Below, piece by piece: positions 24,342 through 35,500 of a stretch of DNA of 64,000 nucleotides; position 1 is the stretch's first letter; every line of letters begins with the position of its first letter. The stretch comes from Incurvaria masculella (Eukaryota > Arthropoda > Insecta > Lepidoptera > Incurvariidae). Location of the stretch: the NCBI GenBank assembly GCA_946894095.1, contig OX335651.1, positions 3,122,501 to 3,186,500 on the forward strand. Reading direction: 5' to 3'. Position numbers and translations under genes: made by a program. The notes beneath the pieces were generated by a model. That model saw only the letters and a program-made list of their open reading frames with translations, did no database searches and had not been told where the DNA came from.

Positions 24342-25017
24342 CTACAAATCTGATCTCAGCAATTTTGGTTAGAAGAACCTGGTAAGACATTAATTCTGTG
24401 TGCTTGCGACAATACATGACATATGATGGCATTCTGTGCCACCTCACATCCAAATAAAAACGTACTGTCATGTTTTCATAACGATTATTTTTTACATTAT
24501 TATTCATCTCACGTTTCCACTTGTAGATAGTGCAAAGTAAAATGTATATGTAATAAAGTAATATTATTATGTACAATAACCTTATAAAAATAACCTTACA
24601 AATAAAAAACGAAGGGAAAGGAGACTATAACAACTCAATAGCAGTATTGCATATTGAAGGGAAGTAAAATCTAGAATTTTCACTTCTTTAATAATGCTAG
24701 GCCTGGGTTAGCCCCCCAAGTCATGATTTACCCTGGATGTGCATAATTTTAATCGTCAATCTACTGCGGCAAAAAAATATTTCACGGCATACTCTCGCCG
24801 GTAAGAATTATATTTAAAGATAGCAGTGAAAGATGTGTTGCCTGGTCAAATCTAAAACCGGGTGCGTCAATTATTGATTCATTGCTTATGAGTGCGAACA
24901 TATGGCAACATTATTTTAAAAAGTGACAATAACATCGGTCTGTTTAATTCAGCTGAGCATCACTTTCTTTCGTGATGCTCACATCTTTCTTTGTTATCCT
25001 AGAATGCACATTTTAAC
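24342..25017. other. no gene seen
   Basis: AT-rich intergenic DNA; nothing recognised. Confidence 0.4.
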
Positions 25018-25250
25018 TGTGAATGCGAGTCCCTTCTTGGTTCAGGATCCATATAAAACTGGAGGTCCCCTTTATAACTCAACAAGCAATAGTGTCAAAC
25101 CCGCCCAGGTTGGTAACATCGCATTAAAATAAAAATGTTTCAAGTGGTAAAGAAAACATTTGTCCGTATTTTGCATTCAGTTCCATGCAGCCATGCTCAA
25201 ATGAAGGGACGGTCCTGGCATGGCAACTAGTTTCTTCGGGTAGGTGACGC
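25018..25250 (+). repeat. SINE family B, partial
   Basis: GTTCAGGATCCATATAAAAC, CGCCCAGGTTGGTAACATCG, GCATTCAGTTCCATGCAGCC and CCTGGCATGGCAACTAGTTT in order. The 3' end is missing. Confidence 0.55.
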
Positions 25251-25878
25251 ATATTCAGATTTTTATCGGGATAGGCAAAAATCAGGCAATTTTCGATCAA
25301 CTAAAAAAGGTCATGCAGCGATTTTCAATTTAATGCCCTGGAATATTTTAATATACGAGCTCCGCAAATGACCGCACCCATTGCTCCTCCTGGATCCATG
25401 TCTGGCGGTGCGAAGGCTAACATAATGACAGTAGGAGCGAAAATGTCCAGTTCGATAGTCTCACGTAGATCATTTTGCGTATGGCTGGGGGCACCACTGT
25501 CGTCTTATTGTTACCACAGGAACAAGGAGGGAACATTTCACAACCTACCTCTAAAATAAACTCAGCCTAGAGGGAAAAAAATGTGAGTAACTCGATTTGT
25601 TACAATGGCAACACATGCCTGTGACGCTCGGTGATATTTTGAAATAGGATGATTGCGCATTTCGTTTCTTTTTGTCCTCGAAGAACTTTCTCACATTCAA
25701 GACAATCTCTCGAACACCAATTTTGTACACTTTAGGCATCATACCGTACTGAAAATGTTCCTACAAAGACAGAGCACATTATAAGGAGAAATCTGACAGC
25801 CAAATGACGTTCAAGATGGCGACAGTTTAGTTTCCGTTTTGGCCACGCGCAAAATAAGCTATGTGGGACTATACATTA
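25251..25878. other. no gene seen
   Basis: No repeat boundary or supported frame. Confidence 0.4.
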
Positions 25879-26262
25879 TGTCAGCCTTGGTAGCTCAATG
25901 TGCAACGCCTTCCGAATCGATAAGCTGGGGAAGCACCTCTGAGCGCGGTTAGGTTCTGGATGCGTGACAATTTTCAACCGTTGAGGCTGGCCGTGGTTCG
26001 GATTCCACGTAAAACCATAGGTCCCCTTCCTTACTTGCTAGGTGGTAGGGTTAATCCCGCCCGGGTTGGTACCATCGCATTAAGTGAACGATGGACGAAG
26101 CAGCAATGAAAATTGTCCGTGTTTTCAATCCAGTTCAATGTAGCCGCACAATATAAGGAAGGTTCTGGCATGGCACCTAGTTCCCATGTGGTGTGTTAGA
26201 CCAATATCTGACAGTCAGTTTGGTATTAGCCATCCATATCCAGTTACATAAAAAAAAACATG
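25879..26262 (+). repeat. SINE family B with 5S-rRNA-like head, near full length
   Basis: The head reads TTGGTAGCTCAATGTGCAAC, then GGGGAAGCACCTCTGAGCGC and GGTTAGGTTCTGGATGCGTG, echoing the internal promoter part of 5S rRNA (AAGCA, GCGCGGTTAG, TGGATGGGTGACC). It joins GTGGTTCGGATTCCACGTAA and the family B body, and ends at a CATAAAAAAAA tail. It lies just downstream of the CHMP5 stop codon, in opposite orientation. Confidence 0.75.
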
Positions 26263-26313
26263 AAAAATCTAGTGCAACTTGATGGCTCGCGTTCCCCCCG
26301 CCCGTCGCACCGC

Positions 26314-29300
26314 TCAGTGCGTCGTGGTCTGCGCGGAGCCGGGCACCTTGGGTAGCCCGAACTCGTCCAGCTGCAGGCCGGAGGGGTCGCGCACGCTGTC
26401 GGCGCCGGGCTCGCGGCTCGGGGCCTCCGGCGCGCTCACCACGTTGTCGAGGTACGACGTGTCGTCGTCGAGCGCGATCTCGTCGCCTGCAAACGACGTA
26501 CAACATTACAAAGTTGTCGTTTCCTTTTCTTGTATGCATGGATCATAGGTTGGATCGAAGTTTTTAAAGCAAAGTTGTTAATAAAAATAATAAATTGATA
26601 ATTTTTGGCTTTAAACAGTATAGCTAAGTAGTCAGTCTCGGTAGCCCAGTGGAGCAACGCCTTCCAATTCGATAAGCTGGTTGAAGCACCTCTGAGCGCG
26701 GTTGGATGGGTGACCATTTTCAACCGTTGAGGCTGGCTGTGGTTCAAATTCCACGTAAAACTGTAGGTTCCTTACTAACTGGGTGATAGGGGTAATCCTG
26801 CCCGGGTTGGTACCATTGCATTGAATAAACTATGGCCGAAGTGGCAATGAAATTTTTAGTATTTTTTAATTTTACCTATTTGTTGTTATAGCGGCAAAAT
26901 AAATACACACTCTGTGAAAATTTCAGCTGCCCACCTATAACGGCTCGCAAGGAAACAGCCCTGTGATAGACGCACGGACGGACAGTGGAGGCTAACTAAT
27001 AGCGTTCTGTTGGCACCCTTTGGGTACGGAACCGTAAAAATCGAAACATATCCATGTCGGAATTTTGGCAGTCATGGAAACCCTAAACCTGCATTTACAG
27101 ACTCTTTGATTTTAGCATGCAAACGTCAGTCTGACACAATGGTCTTACGTAATTCTACAGGGTGATCATGCTTACAATATATCAAATTTCGGATTAAAAT
27201 ATTTACACACCTTACAGTCAAGATTTTGACTTTATCAAGCCGCATTCTTAATTTTGAGCATGCTTTAGTCGAAATCGTAGTACAATCATAGCAGGTACAT
27301 GTAAGTGTTGTAATCCAATATCACAAGGTATGACGGCAAACACGACCATGCCCATAGATTAACGTCAGCATCTAAAATTAAAGATGTGTAAATACGGCTT
27401 AGCAACCAACAAGAGAGTAGGAGAATGTGTATCGAACCGAGAGCATCGAGTTCGGCAGCCAGCTCATCGTCGTCGATCTCTGGCACACCATACTGCCGCC
27501 CGAGCGCGCCCTGCACCTCGTCCGCCTGCTCCAGCATGTCAGCCAGCTCGTCATTCACATCCTGAAACATCACACTTGCATTTCAACGAGGACATTTGAT
27601 AGTATTAACGATCGAAAGAGGGTGTACTGTATGAATGAAAGAAAAATCTCTCAAACAACTTTTACAGCCTGCTGGAATCGTATTTGGATGGTAGAGTATT
27701 TCATGTTACATCAACGGGATTACATAATTTCATTAAATAAGAGCTGGTGTCCCACAAGGATCTATTTTGGGTCCAGTATTGTATTTCATATTTACTGTAG
27801 ACCTAGCAGCACTCAAAACATTATCTTGGCCAGGTTTGCAGATGTAACTGCGGCTTCGACAAGTAACAAAAATCCTGTCAAGGTCAAAACCATATCCATC
27901 CTATTAAACAACAAACTGCCAGTCTATAAATCTATAATTACTAATACAGTTACTGAATTAACGAAAAATGTTAACTAAGAGATTGTGTTTCTGAGGGCTA
28001 CAGGTTCTCCATAATTCAAAATAGTTCATGACTGACAGACAAGCAGCCTAACTGGTGGACCTAAAGATTTTTAATGTGAAGGAAATATTCCATGAGTGGA
28101 AAGGAGAGTTTTTTTAAAATTCTATCCCTAAAGTGATAAACTGGTGTGGTTTGTATAGAGAATTATTATTTGTACTGTATGTATTCCTAAACCATAAATC
28201 TGACTGTAATGAAACCGTGATAAGTTATTGTACACCCACCGCAATGTTTCTGACCACATTTTACCTGACTTTGGTTGGGGAATGTCCAAAATGACATGGA
28301 CCTTTAGAACCTCAGCCAGTGTATGTTGTAATTCAATAATTTATAATTCTATGGTGGAATTTCCTTCACTTGCTCAATCTCAAGGTTTCCAATCTCAATC
28401 CCAATCTCAAGTTTAATGGTGCTAGCGTCCAATGAAATTGATTTTAATAAATTATTTATACCTCAATGTGATCAATATTAATCTTCTTGAACTCCTTCTT
28501 CATGGCCGTGACGCCGTCCTTCATAGCCGCGACCGTTGCTTGCGTGTCCTTGAGGGTCTGCGTGGCATAGTTCGCCTGCTCCATGTTGAATGACTGGCCA
28601 CGTAGGTTCTCTGCTTGCTGCTCGTACCTGATGAACATGGAAAGTTCTGATGAACATGGAACGAACGTTCAAATCCATTAGATCAAATCCATAATTTAAT
28701 CCAAACAGATAGGACTGCCTAAGCAAAACCAGAGCATATTGGAAAACGACTGGGCCTAGTCCTGGAAATTATGGGCTCACGTTAATAAGATATTAGACCT
28801 TAGGTTAGTATTTAAAATAATATTTGAGGTCCTTGGCACATTAATTTTAGCTTAGTGAAATCAGCTTATGTCATTAAAATATCGTTTAGTGCAACATATG
28901 GCATACGCCTGGCCCTCAAAGCCCCTTCTTTCAAAGGTTGCCCACCAGCACCTTTGGTCCTCGGCACAGCCACCAATACCAGTTTTTCAACTGCAAAAAA
29001 GAATTCAACAAACATTACAGATAAAGGATCTACAGGATCCGTTGGTTATTTTAGGAGGAAGACAGACAGTTCCATATTCCCTGTCTATTGCACGTTGAGC
29101 CATGGTAGAATGGGTATTGGTTACTTGTTCTATGGTGTATTGGGCTAATATCATGGTGGTAGTAATATGGTATTAGCCATCCATGTCAGGTTCCATAAAA
29201 AAATAGATGCAATAGTTAATGCAAACGAGTCGTATTCACTACGTATAATATTCACAACGTATAATAGTATTTTTTTCCAAAAAATGAAAACCATGCATAT

Positions 29301-32058
29301 CGTATAATATTCACAACGTATAATGTTATACGTTGTGCATGAATAAAGTTTAAAAATAAAATCAACTCTTTGCATCATGCAGAACGTATAATAGTCACAA
29401 CGTATAATATTCCTAACATGAATTCACAAAAAAAGAAAACCATGCAGAACGTATAATATGCCAAGAAGCACTGCATAAAGCTCCCTAATAACGATACATT
29501 TAAGGCTGAAATTGCTACGAATCGATATTTGCTACAATTTCGAAAGGCCACCTTACGCTAATTGAGACGGTCAAAACGTCACGTGCGAGTATACGCTTTA
29601 AAAGTATATTCATAAGGGCGCTTACCGTATGAAAAGTTTTTGGATTATATGATATGCATGGTTTTCTTTTTTTGTTAAATAAAGATCATAATATTATACG
29701 TTTTGACTATTATACGTTATGCATGGAGAAATAAGTAATTTAATTTTTTAAATTTCTTCATGCACTACGTATAAAATTATACGATCTGCCGATTATACGT
29801 TGTGCATGGTTTTAAAATTTTGTTAAAATATGACATCATACGATCTGCATATTAGACGTTCTGCCGTTCCCCCGATGCAAACTGTTGCGACGCCCTCTGA
29901 AGCCTGAGTCCGCTAATAGATAACTCCACTTTCAAGTGTTAGCATTATGAGATATCACAAAATTTGGTACAATTTTTTCTAATTTTGGGTTATCTCTTGA
30001 CACTAACTCTCGAAAGTGGAGTTATCTATTAGCGGACAGGCTTCTGATGTAACTTACATTTTCTTCTGCTTAAGTACACGCATAGCTTTTTGCTTGACAG
30101 AGTTCTTGGCAGGACCCTCCCTCATCTTGGCCATTTGATCCTTGTACTTGCGAAGCTCCTGATCCAGCTTTTGTATTTTCTTCTCGACATTGTCCGCACG
30201 TCCGTCCACCTGCATTCAGTCTGATATTTCATTCTATTCTATAAGCTGGGTAAGCACCTCTAAGCGCGGTTAGGTTCTGGATGGGTAACCATTTTCAGCC
30301 GTTGAGCCTGGCTGTGGTTCGGATTCCACGTAAAACGTTAGGTCCCCTTCCTTAATAACTAGGTGGTAGGGTTAATCCTGCATTTAATGAACGATGGTCA
30401 AAGCGGCGATTGTCCTTGTTTTCCATCCAGTTCCATGTAGCCGAGTAATATAAGGAAGCTCCTGGTATGGCACCTAGTTTCCAAGTGGTGTGTTAGGCTA
30501 ATATATGACGTTCAGTTTTGTATTAGACATCCATGAAGTATTTTATTCGTTTATTTACATATGTTTATTCCAGTCAAAAAAATTGTGGAGAAGGTACAAC
30601 TGAATGCCGGAGTACAAGTCAAGTAAGTAGTCAATTTCTCTATACCATATTAACTCAACAATTTGTGACAAGAGAAAGCCCCACTAAGCCGGTAAGTACT
30701 AGTTGGCCACGTCACAGATTGTAATGCTGATTATCATAAATATTTTCGCAGAAGCGTATGCGCAGAGAGTTCCTTTAATTCCTTTATTTTCTATACATTT
30801 ACCTAACAACTTACTTTACAGATTGTGTAAGGAAAACTAATTCAATACTTTTCGTAATATGAGCTGATTATGCATGGGGATTTTTTTTTAAATACAATTT
30901 TTTTTTTATGTGACTGGATATGGATGGCTAATACCACAAGGTATTAGCCCAACACACCACATGGGAACTGGGTGCCATGCCAGGACCTTCCTTATATTGC
31001 ACGGCTACATTGAACTGGATGGAAAACAAGGACAATCGCCGCTTTGACCATCGTTAATTAAATGCAGGATTAACCCTACAACCTAGTTATTAAGGAAGGG
31101 GACCTAACGTTTTACGTGGAATCCGAACCATAGCCAGCCTCAACGGCATCGCATTGGATGAACGATGGTCGAAGCGGTAATAAAAAATTGTGCGTGTTTT
31201 CCATCCAGTTCAATGGAGCCGTGCTCATAAAGCGAAGGTCCTAGCATGGCAACTAATTTCTTCGGGAATGTCGTACATTGGGCTAACATCATAATGGTAG
31301 TTGTGTGGTAGAAGCCATCAATGTCAGGTCGCATAAAAAAAAACTTTGAAAGTAGTGCCTTGTATCAGACTGGGTCAAACACTTTCGCAATATCCAGGCC
31401 ATGATTTTCGAGCGCATTGCCCTATACCATGTGAGAGAACTAGGAGATCCTCAGCAGCTCGATTCGGATGAAAGCCGTTTGGAGATCGGTGATTGTCCTG
31501 GTAAAGATTTGGCAGGCTGCAGCAATCTTGCGATTTCACTGGTAGACTGAACATGGACAAACACATTCTAGCAAACAATATTCGCAGGAGACAGTTTATT
31601 TTTTATAAATTGCTAAAGATAGCCCTAGAAAGAAAAATAATTCCTAAGTCACTTTTACTCTGCGGTTGACGTTAATATGACAGTATGCATCTCCTGTGAA
31701 GTTTTTTTTGCTAGAATTTGTTCGTAAGACCCTAAACTACATGTTCAGTCAAACAGTGCCCTACTAAACCAGAGCAATGGCCCTTGGAGAAAACGCAATT
31801 TTACAAAAAAAATCATGTTTTTTTCTAAACCTATGTACATAGATCTAGTTCCGGCATATTCAAAGATCTAAATTTATTAGATTTAACTCGTTTGGGAACT
31901 CTAGATGTTAACTCCGGCTGAAGCCAAGCAAGGTACATCAATATTGTTGTGATGATTCATTGGTCCTCGCTTCGGAGAGCCTTACTTACATTGCTAATAA
32001 TATCGCTGATGTTTGGCGCCGGTTCTTTGGGCTTACTGCGACCGAAGATGCGGTTCAT
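26314..32058 (-). CDS. CHMP5: CHMP5, ESCRT-III family protein
   Basis: Minus-strand coding exons: 31990-32058, 30058-30209, 28462-28627, 27438-27561, 26314-26486 (total 684 nt, 227 aa; human CHMP5 is 219). It begins [19 protein letters not shown], continues with the basic coiled-coil Snf7 core ([50 protein letters not shown]), then [20 protein letters not shown] and [12 protein letters not shown], and ends with [10 protein letters not shown], the CHMP5 C-terminal signature. CHMP5 acts in multivesicular-body sorting and binds VTA1/LIP5 through its acidic C-terminal part. Four exon joins use clean acceptors; the exon 4 donor is unusual (G|GTTCGA). Introns are loaded with SINEs and MITEs; exon 30058-30209 is hemmed in on both sides. 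An intact retrotransposon lies about 180 bp upstream of the ATG. Confidence 0.95.
26632..26856 (+). repeat. SINE family B with 5S-like head, 3'-truncated
   Basis: TCGGTAGCCCAGTGGAGCAA, TGAAGCACCTCTGAGCGCGG, GGATGGGTGACCATTTTCAA, GTGGTTCAAATTCCACGTAA and CCCGGGTTGGTACCATTGCA, then it runs into a family A fragment. In the first CHMP5 intron from the 3' end. Confidence 0.7.
26857..27040 (+). repeat. family A repeat, partial
   Basis: CCTATTTGTTGTTATAGCGG, ACACACTCTGTGAAAATTTC and CCTTTGGGTACGGAACCGTA. The left third is missing; it joins directly to SINE 26632-26856. Confidence 0.7.
27730..27935 (+). pseudogene. jockey-like reverse transcriptase relic
   Basis: [12 protein letters not shown] is followed by a stretch reading like IFTVDLA, then in a shifted frame RFADVTA (an altered ADD box), and soon after [14 protein letters not shown]. 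These match, in order, the RT palm motifs and a later block of jockey-type non-LTR elements, with an internal deletion between the last two. It lies antisense in a CHMP5 intron. Confidence 0.65.
28640..29084. other. CHMP5 intron sequence; no gene seen
   Basis: Between exon 28462-28627 and the SINE fragment at 29085. Two overlapping short frames (28855-29148) have no motif support. Confidence 0.4.
29085..29202 (+). repeat. SINE family B 3' fragment
   Basis: GTGTATTGGGCTAATATCAT, then GGTATTAGCCATCCATGTCA, then CATAAAAAAATAG. Only the 3' end is present. Confidence 0.6.
29238..29870. repeat. cluster of ACGTATAATA motifs in both orientations
   Basis: The motif ACGTATAATA or its complement recurs a dozen or so times, often extended to CATGCAGAACGTATAAT or TTATACGTTGTGCATGG. 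Forward units dominate the left half (29238-29460) and reversed units the right half (29690-29870), giving an overall mirror-inverted layout around about 29560. It may be an AT-rich fold-back element; no coding frame is associated. Confidence 0.6.
29899..30044. mobile_element. short MITE beside CHMP5 exon 2
   Basis: Outer arms GAAGCCTG and inner arms TCCGCTAATAGATAACTCCA + CTTTC are repeated in inverse orientation at 30012-30044, with a 2-base insertion in the left arm. Total about 146 bp. It ends 12 bp from the donor of CHMP5 exon 30058-30209. Confidence 0.75.
30235..30536 (+). repeat. SINE family B with 5S-like head and internal deletion
   Basis: GGTAAGCACCTCTAAGCGCG, GTTCTGGATGGGTAACCATT, GTGGTTCGGATTCCACGTAA, then the body. 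The stretch normally reading CCCGCCCGGGTTGGTACCATCG is missing (GGGTTAATCCTGCATTTAAT instead). It begins 25 bp upstream of the CHMP5 exon 30058-30209 acceptor. Confidence 0.75.
30540..30898. other. spacer between inverted SINE copies
   Basis: No gene; an AT-rich spacer of about 360 bp inside CHMP5 intron 1. Confidence 0.4.
30899..31143 (-). repeat. SINE family B, reverse, sharing the 30235 copy's deletion
   Basis: The complement of ATTTAATGAACGATGGTCAAAG-type sequence with the same missing central block. Also TTTTACGTGGAATCCGAACC and CCTTATATTGCACGGCTACA. It is joined without spacer to another forward copy. Confidence 0.75.
31144..31343 (+). repeat. SINE family B 3' two-thirds, forward
   Basis: Starts CATCGCATTGGATGAACGAT and ends CAATGTCAGGTCGCATAAAA. 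It is the other subtype of the 3' end (TTCTTCGGGAATGTC), so it is a separate insertion fused to the reverse copy. Confidence 0.7.
31345..31989. other. CHMP5 intron 1, right part
   Basis: No gene. 31620-31700 (AATTCCTAAGTCACTTTTACTC-type sequence) matches blocks at 49295 and 57010, a minor dispersed repeat. Confidence 0.35.
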
Positions 32059-32224
32059 TGTCACCCACAGTAATGTAATTTATTTAAGAAAAAAAAACTG
32101 AACAATGTGTATTCAATTAACTAGGAAAATTGTTAGAAAATGGCGTTTTGTAAGAGACAAAATTGAGAATGACACCACAGACTAAATAGATGAATGACAC
32201 TGACAGTAGTGACACCAATACAGA
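32059..32224 (-). promoter_or_regulatory. CHMP5 5' UTR / proximal promoter remnant
   Basis: Between the CHMP5 ATG and the retrotransposon target duplication. On the minus strand it contains two initiator-like TCAGT motifs. Whatever lay further upstream is now displaced by the insertion. Confidence 0.35.
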
Positions 32225-32236
32225 ATGGCTGCGTTT
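32225..32236. repeat. target-site duplication, left copy
   Basis: ATGGCTGCGTTT, identical to 37975-37986; they bracket the retrotransposon. The left copy runs into the T18 tract that is the element's A-tail on the minus strand. Confidence 0.85.
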
Positions 32237-32576
32237 TTTTTTTTTTTTTTTAATTCCTTTGTGGCCTCTGTCGTTATATAAGCGACAATTTGCCAGCGTC
32301 GAGTTTCACTTGATCTTTTTCGGTTAAATACTTTTAATGAAGTAATGGATGAATAATTTGGAGTAGATTATATGAATACCAAATATTTTGAGAAATCTCG
32401 CAAATTCTTTCACAAACTTGAAATTAAGTATAAAAACAATAATACCTACTTCGGTTGAACCTAAATAAATGAACTAAATATATTGGAAGTTCCCACATAA
32501 AAATAAACATTACAACTTAAAAATATTACACATAAGAGGATAACATGAATCTTAACTATTTACAATAAAGAGTAAA

Positions 32577-35500
32577 TTATAATTTAATATCATTGTTTCT
32601 GATAAATTTGGACAGAATATTAAGTACTGAGGGTTGATCAAGGGTTAGTAGCGTGTTGATGTTAGTGGGAAGAGCAATTTTAGAGTCAGAGAGTAATTTA
32701 AATAACGACGGAGTTTTATTGTTAAGAGAGCACGAGAAAAAAATGTGGTCAAGGTTTCCCTCCTGTAGTCCGCATTCACAAAGGGACGAGTCTCTGGCAT
32801 GGATCTTAGCCAAGAATACAGGAGAACAGCAATGCCCAAGTCTCATTCTACATATGATGGAAGTTTCCTTTTTTGGCAGATTTTTGTGTTTTGAAAACCA
32901 TGGTTTTGTAGGTATTTCGGGCTGTAGAGATGCGTAATGTCTGCCTTTTGATCTTCTAGATCGAATCCAATCAATAGACCAGCATTCATACATCCTTTTT
33001 TTAGGTAAACAGAGTAAGTCTGAGGGTTGTACAGTAAAATAGGTATGTTCACCGGTCTCTATAGCATTTTTGGCAATAGTGTCCACAAGTTCATTGTTTT
33101 TAATACCGACATGACTAGGAATCCATGCCAGTTCAACCTTTAACTCATCAACATCACAATCTGCAAGAATATGTTTGATGGACAACACAATGTTATGAGG
33201 TTTGTTTTTGAATGGGTTTTGATGGAGAGCTTTAAGGCAACTAAGAGAGTCGGTGAATATAACTGTTTTTTCAAACTGAGATGACCTGACATACGACACT
33301 GCACCAAGTATTGCCACGCATTCTCCAGTGAAAACCGATGACTCAGGAGGGCACCTCCATGATCTAGAAATGTTAGAGTTTGAATGCACAAAAGCTGCTC
33401 CAACACATCCATCTCTAGACAACTTGGATGCATCGGTAAAAATCATTTGCCAAAAAGGCCACTTTCGAGAGGATACTTTATTAAATATACTATTTGCATT
33501 CAATGAGTCTTTGTCGATGCCTATGGAGAATTCTATATTAGGTTTAAAAATAATGGATGCAAAAGGAATATTATATGGAGGGATGGGAGACGATCGAACG
33601 ATTGGTGATTCAATAGTAGTAAATCGGTTATAACTCTGTGTTAGAGGAGTGGAAGACTTACGGGACCAGTATTTTTTATTATGTGTGTACTCTTCTAACA
33701 GTTGAAGTTTGGGAAAAATGGGATGTGATGAAAGCTGAGCAGCACGAAATAAGAATCTATCGGCTAGATATTGACGTCTCAAGACTAACGGAGGCTCTAC
33801 ACATTCGACTTGTAGAGCGTTTTTAGGAGAAGATTTCATTGCGCCAATTATTAAACGCATGCATTTGGCTTGGATCAATTCCAGTGCGAACAATGCTTTC
33901 TTATTACATGGCTCTAGAATATATGAGCAATAGTCCATGTGACTACGAATCAATGCATTATATAGCAATTTTAGATTGAATGGATGGGCTCCCCACCAAA
34001 CTCCGGAAAGAGTACGAAGAATGTTAATGTTTTTTTCACATTTTCCGGTTATATAATTGAGGTGTAATTTTCCGTTCATTTTTGAATCTAGGATCACACC
34101 AAGAAATTTGGCGTGGTTCTGAATTGTAATTGGATGCTCATCATAATGGATAATGACGTCAGGGATAGATTGTTTGCGTGTGAAAATTACGGCGCTACTT
34201 TTTGCTGCTGACAGATCCATACCATGGTCAGATAGCCATAGATGTAGGGCTTTTAGGGCTAAGTTTAAGCTCTTAGCTGCCTGCGGTATTGATTTATCAG
34301 GAATATATAAGAGAATATCATCCGCATATTGCAGTATGCGACAATGGGGGGTGATAATTTGTTCTAGATCGTGAGTGTAGAGATTGTATAAAATTGGGCT
34401 AAGAACTGATCCTTGGGGAAGTCCTTTCCATATAGTTCTGGGCAATGTCTCTATTTCATTAATTCTAAGGGTTATTGATCTAGATGACAGGAGGTTTAAT
34501 ATGAAATGAACAATTTTATAAGGAATATTTAACAGGAGAAGTTTATTTCTAAGAATCGGAAGGAGAACATTATCGTAAGCGGCCGAAATATCGAGAAATG
34601 CTGCCACTATTGATTCCCCTCTGCTGAAGCCAAGACGGATATCAGTTGTTAAAATACCTAGACTGTCTGCGGTGCTTCTTCCTTTTCTGAAGCCGAATTG
34701 GCTTGAAGCAAAAATATTTCGATTTTCCACTATCCAAGTAAGACGATTTTTAATTAAATGCTCAGTGACCTTGGCCAAAACAGATGATAGCGCAATTGGG
34801 CGATATGAAGTAGCATCATTTGGATCCTTGTTGGGTTTGAGTATCGGAATAATAATTTGGGACTTCCATGAATCAGGAATAATACCATTATTAAAGAAAT
34901 GGTTTATCAGGTCAAGAAAATAGAGAAGAGTATTTTGACTGGATTTAGATATAAATGAATAAGGGATTCCGTCGACTCCTGGAGCGGAATCTTTAACATA
35001 GTTTAAGACTAATTTTAATTCAGCAAGCGTGAAAGGCGCTTCCATTTCTAAATCAATGTATGTGTGATCTGAGGTAAAGTATGGAATAAATACTTGGGGT
35101 GTTTCCTCTAAACCCGGAGCTATAGGGGGGGCTAGTTTATCTAGAAAGGGTTCGACCCATCTTGTTGGATCGGCTTTAAGGTCATTTTTATGTGATAATG
35201 CCGACCTATACCTTTTTATGTTGATCCAAACCTGCGATGGTTTTGTACTCGGAGAAATAGAAGAGCAAAACTCATTCCAGCCATCTTTTTTTTTCTTGTG
35301 CAATAAACGTTTTGAAAGTGCTTGAGCTCTTTTGAAATTTAAAAAATTCTCCATCGACATGTCAAAACAATATTTCCTCTCGGAATTATTTCTATTTTTA
35401 ATAGTTAGGGAACATTCTTTGTCCCACCATGGAGGGGATGAAGGGGCTTTGGAGTCAGTATTTTTAAGAGGAATAACTTCATCAGCAGATGAAATTAAAG

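Noticed and set aside
27384..27599. Forward frames over 27430-27560
   Set aside because: Antisense shadow of CHMP5 exon 27438-27561.
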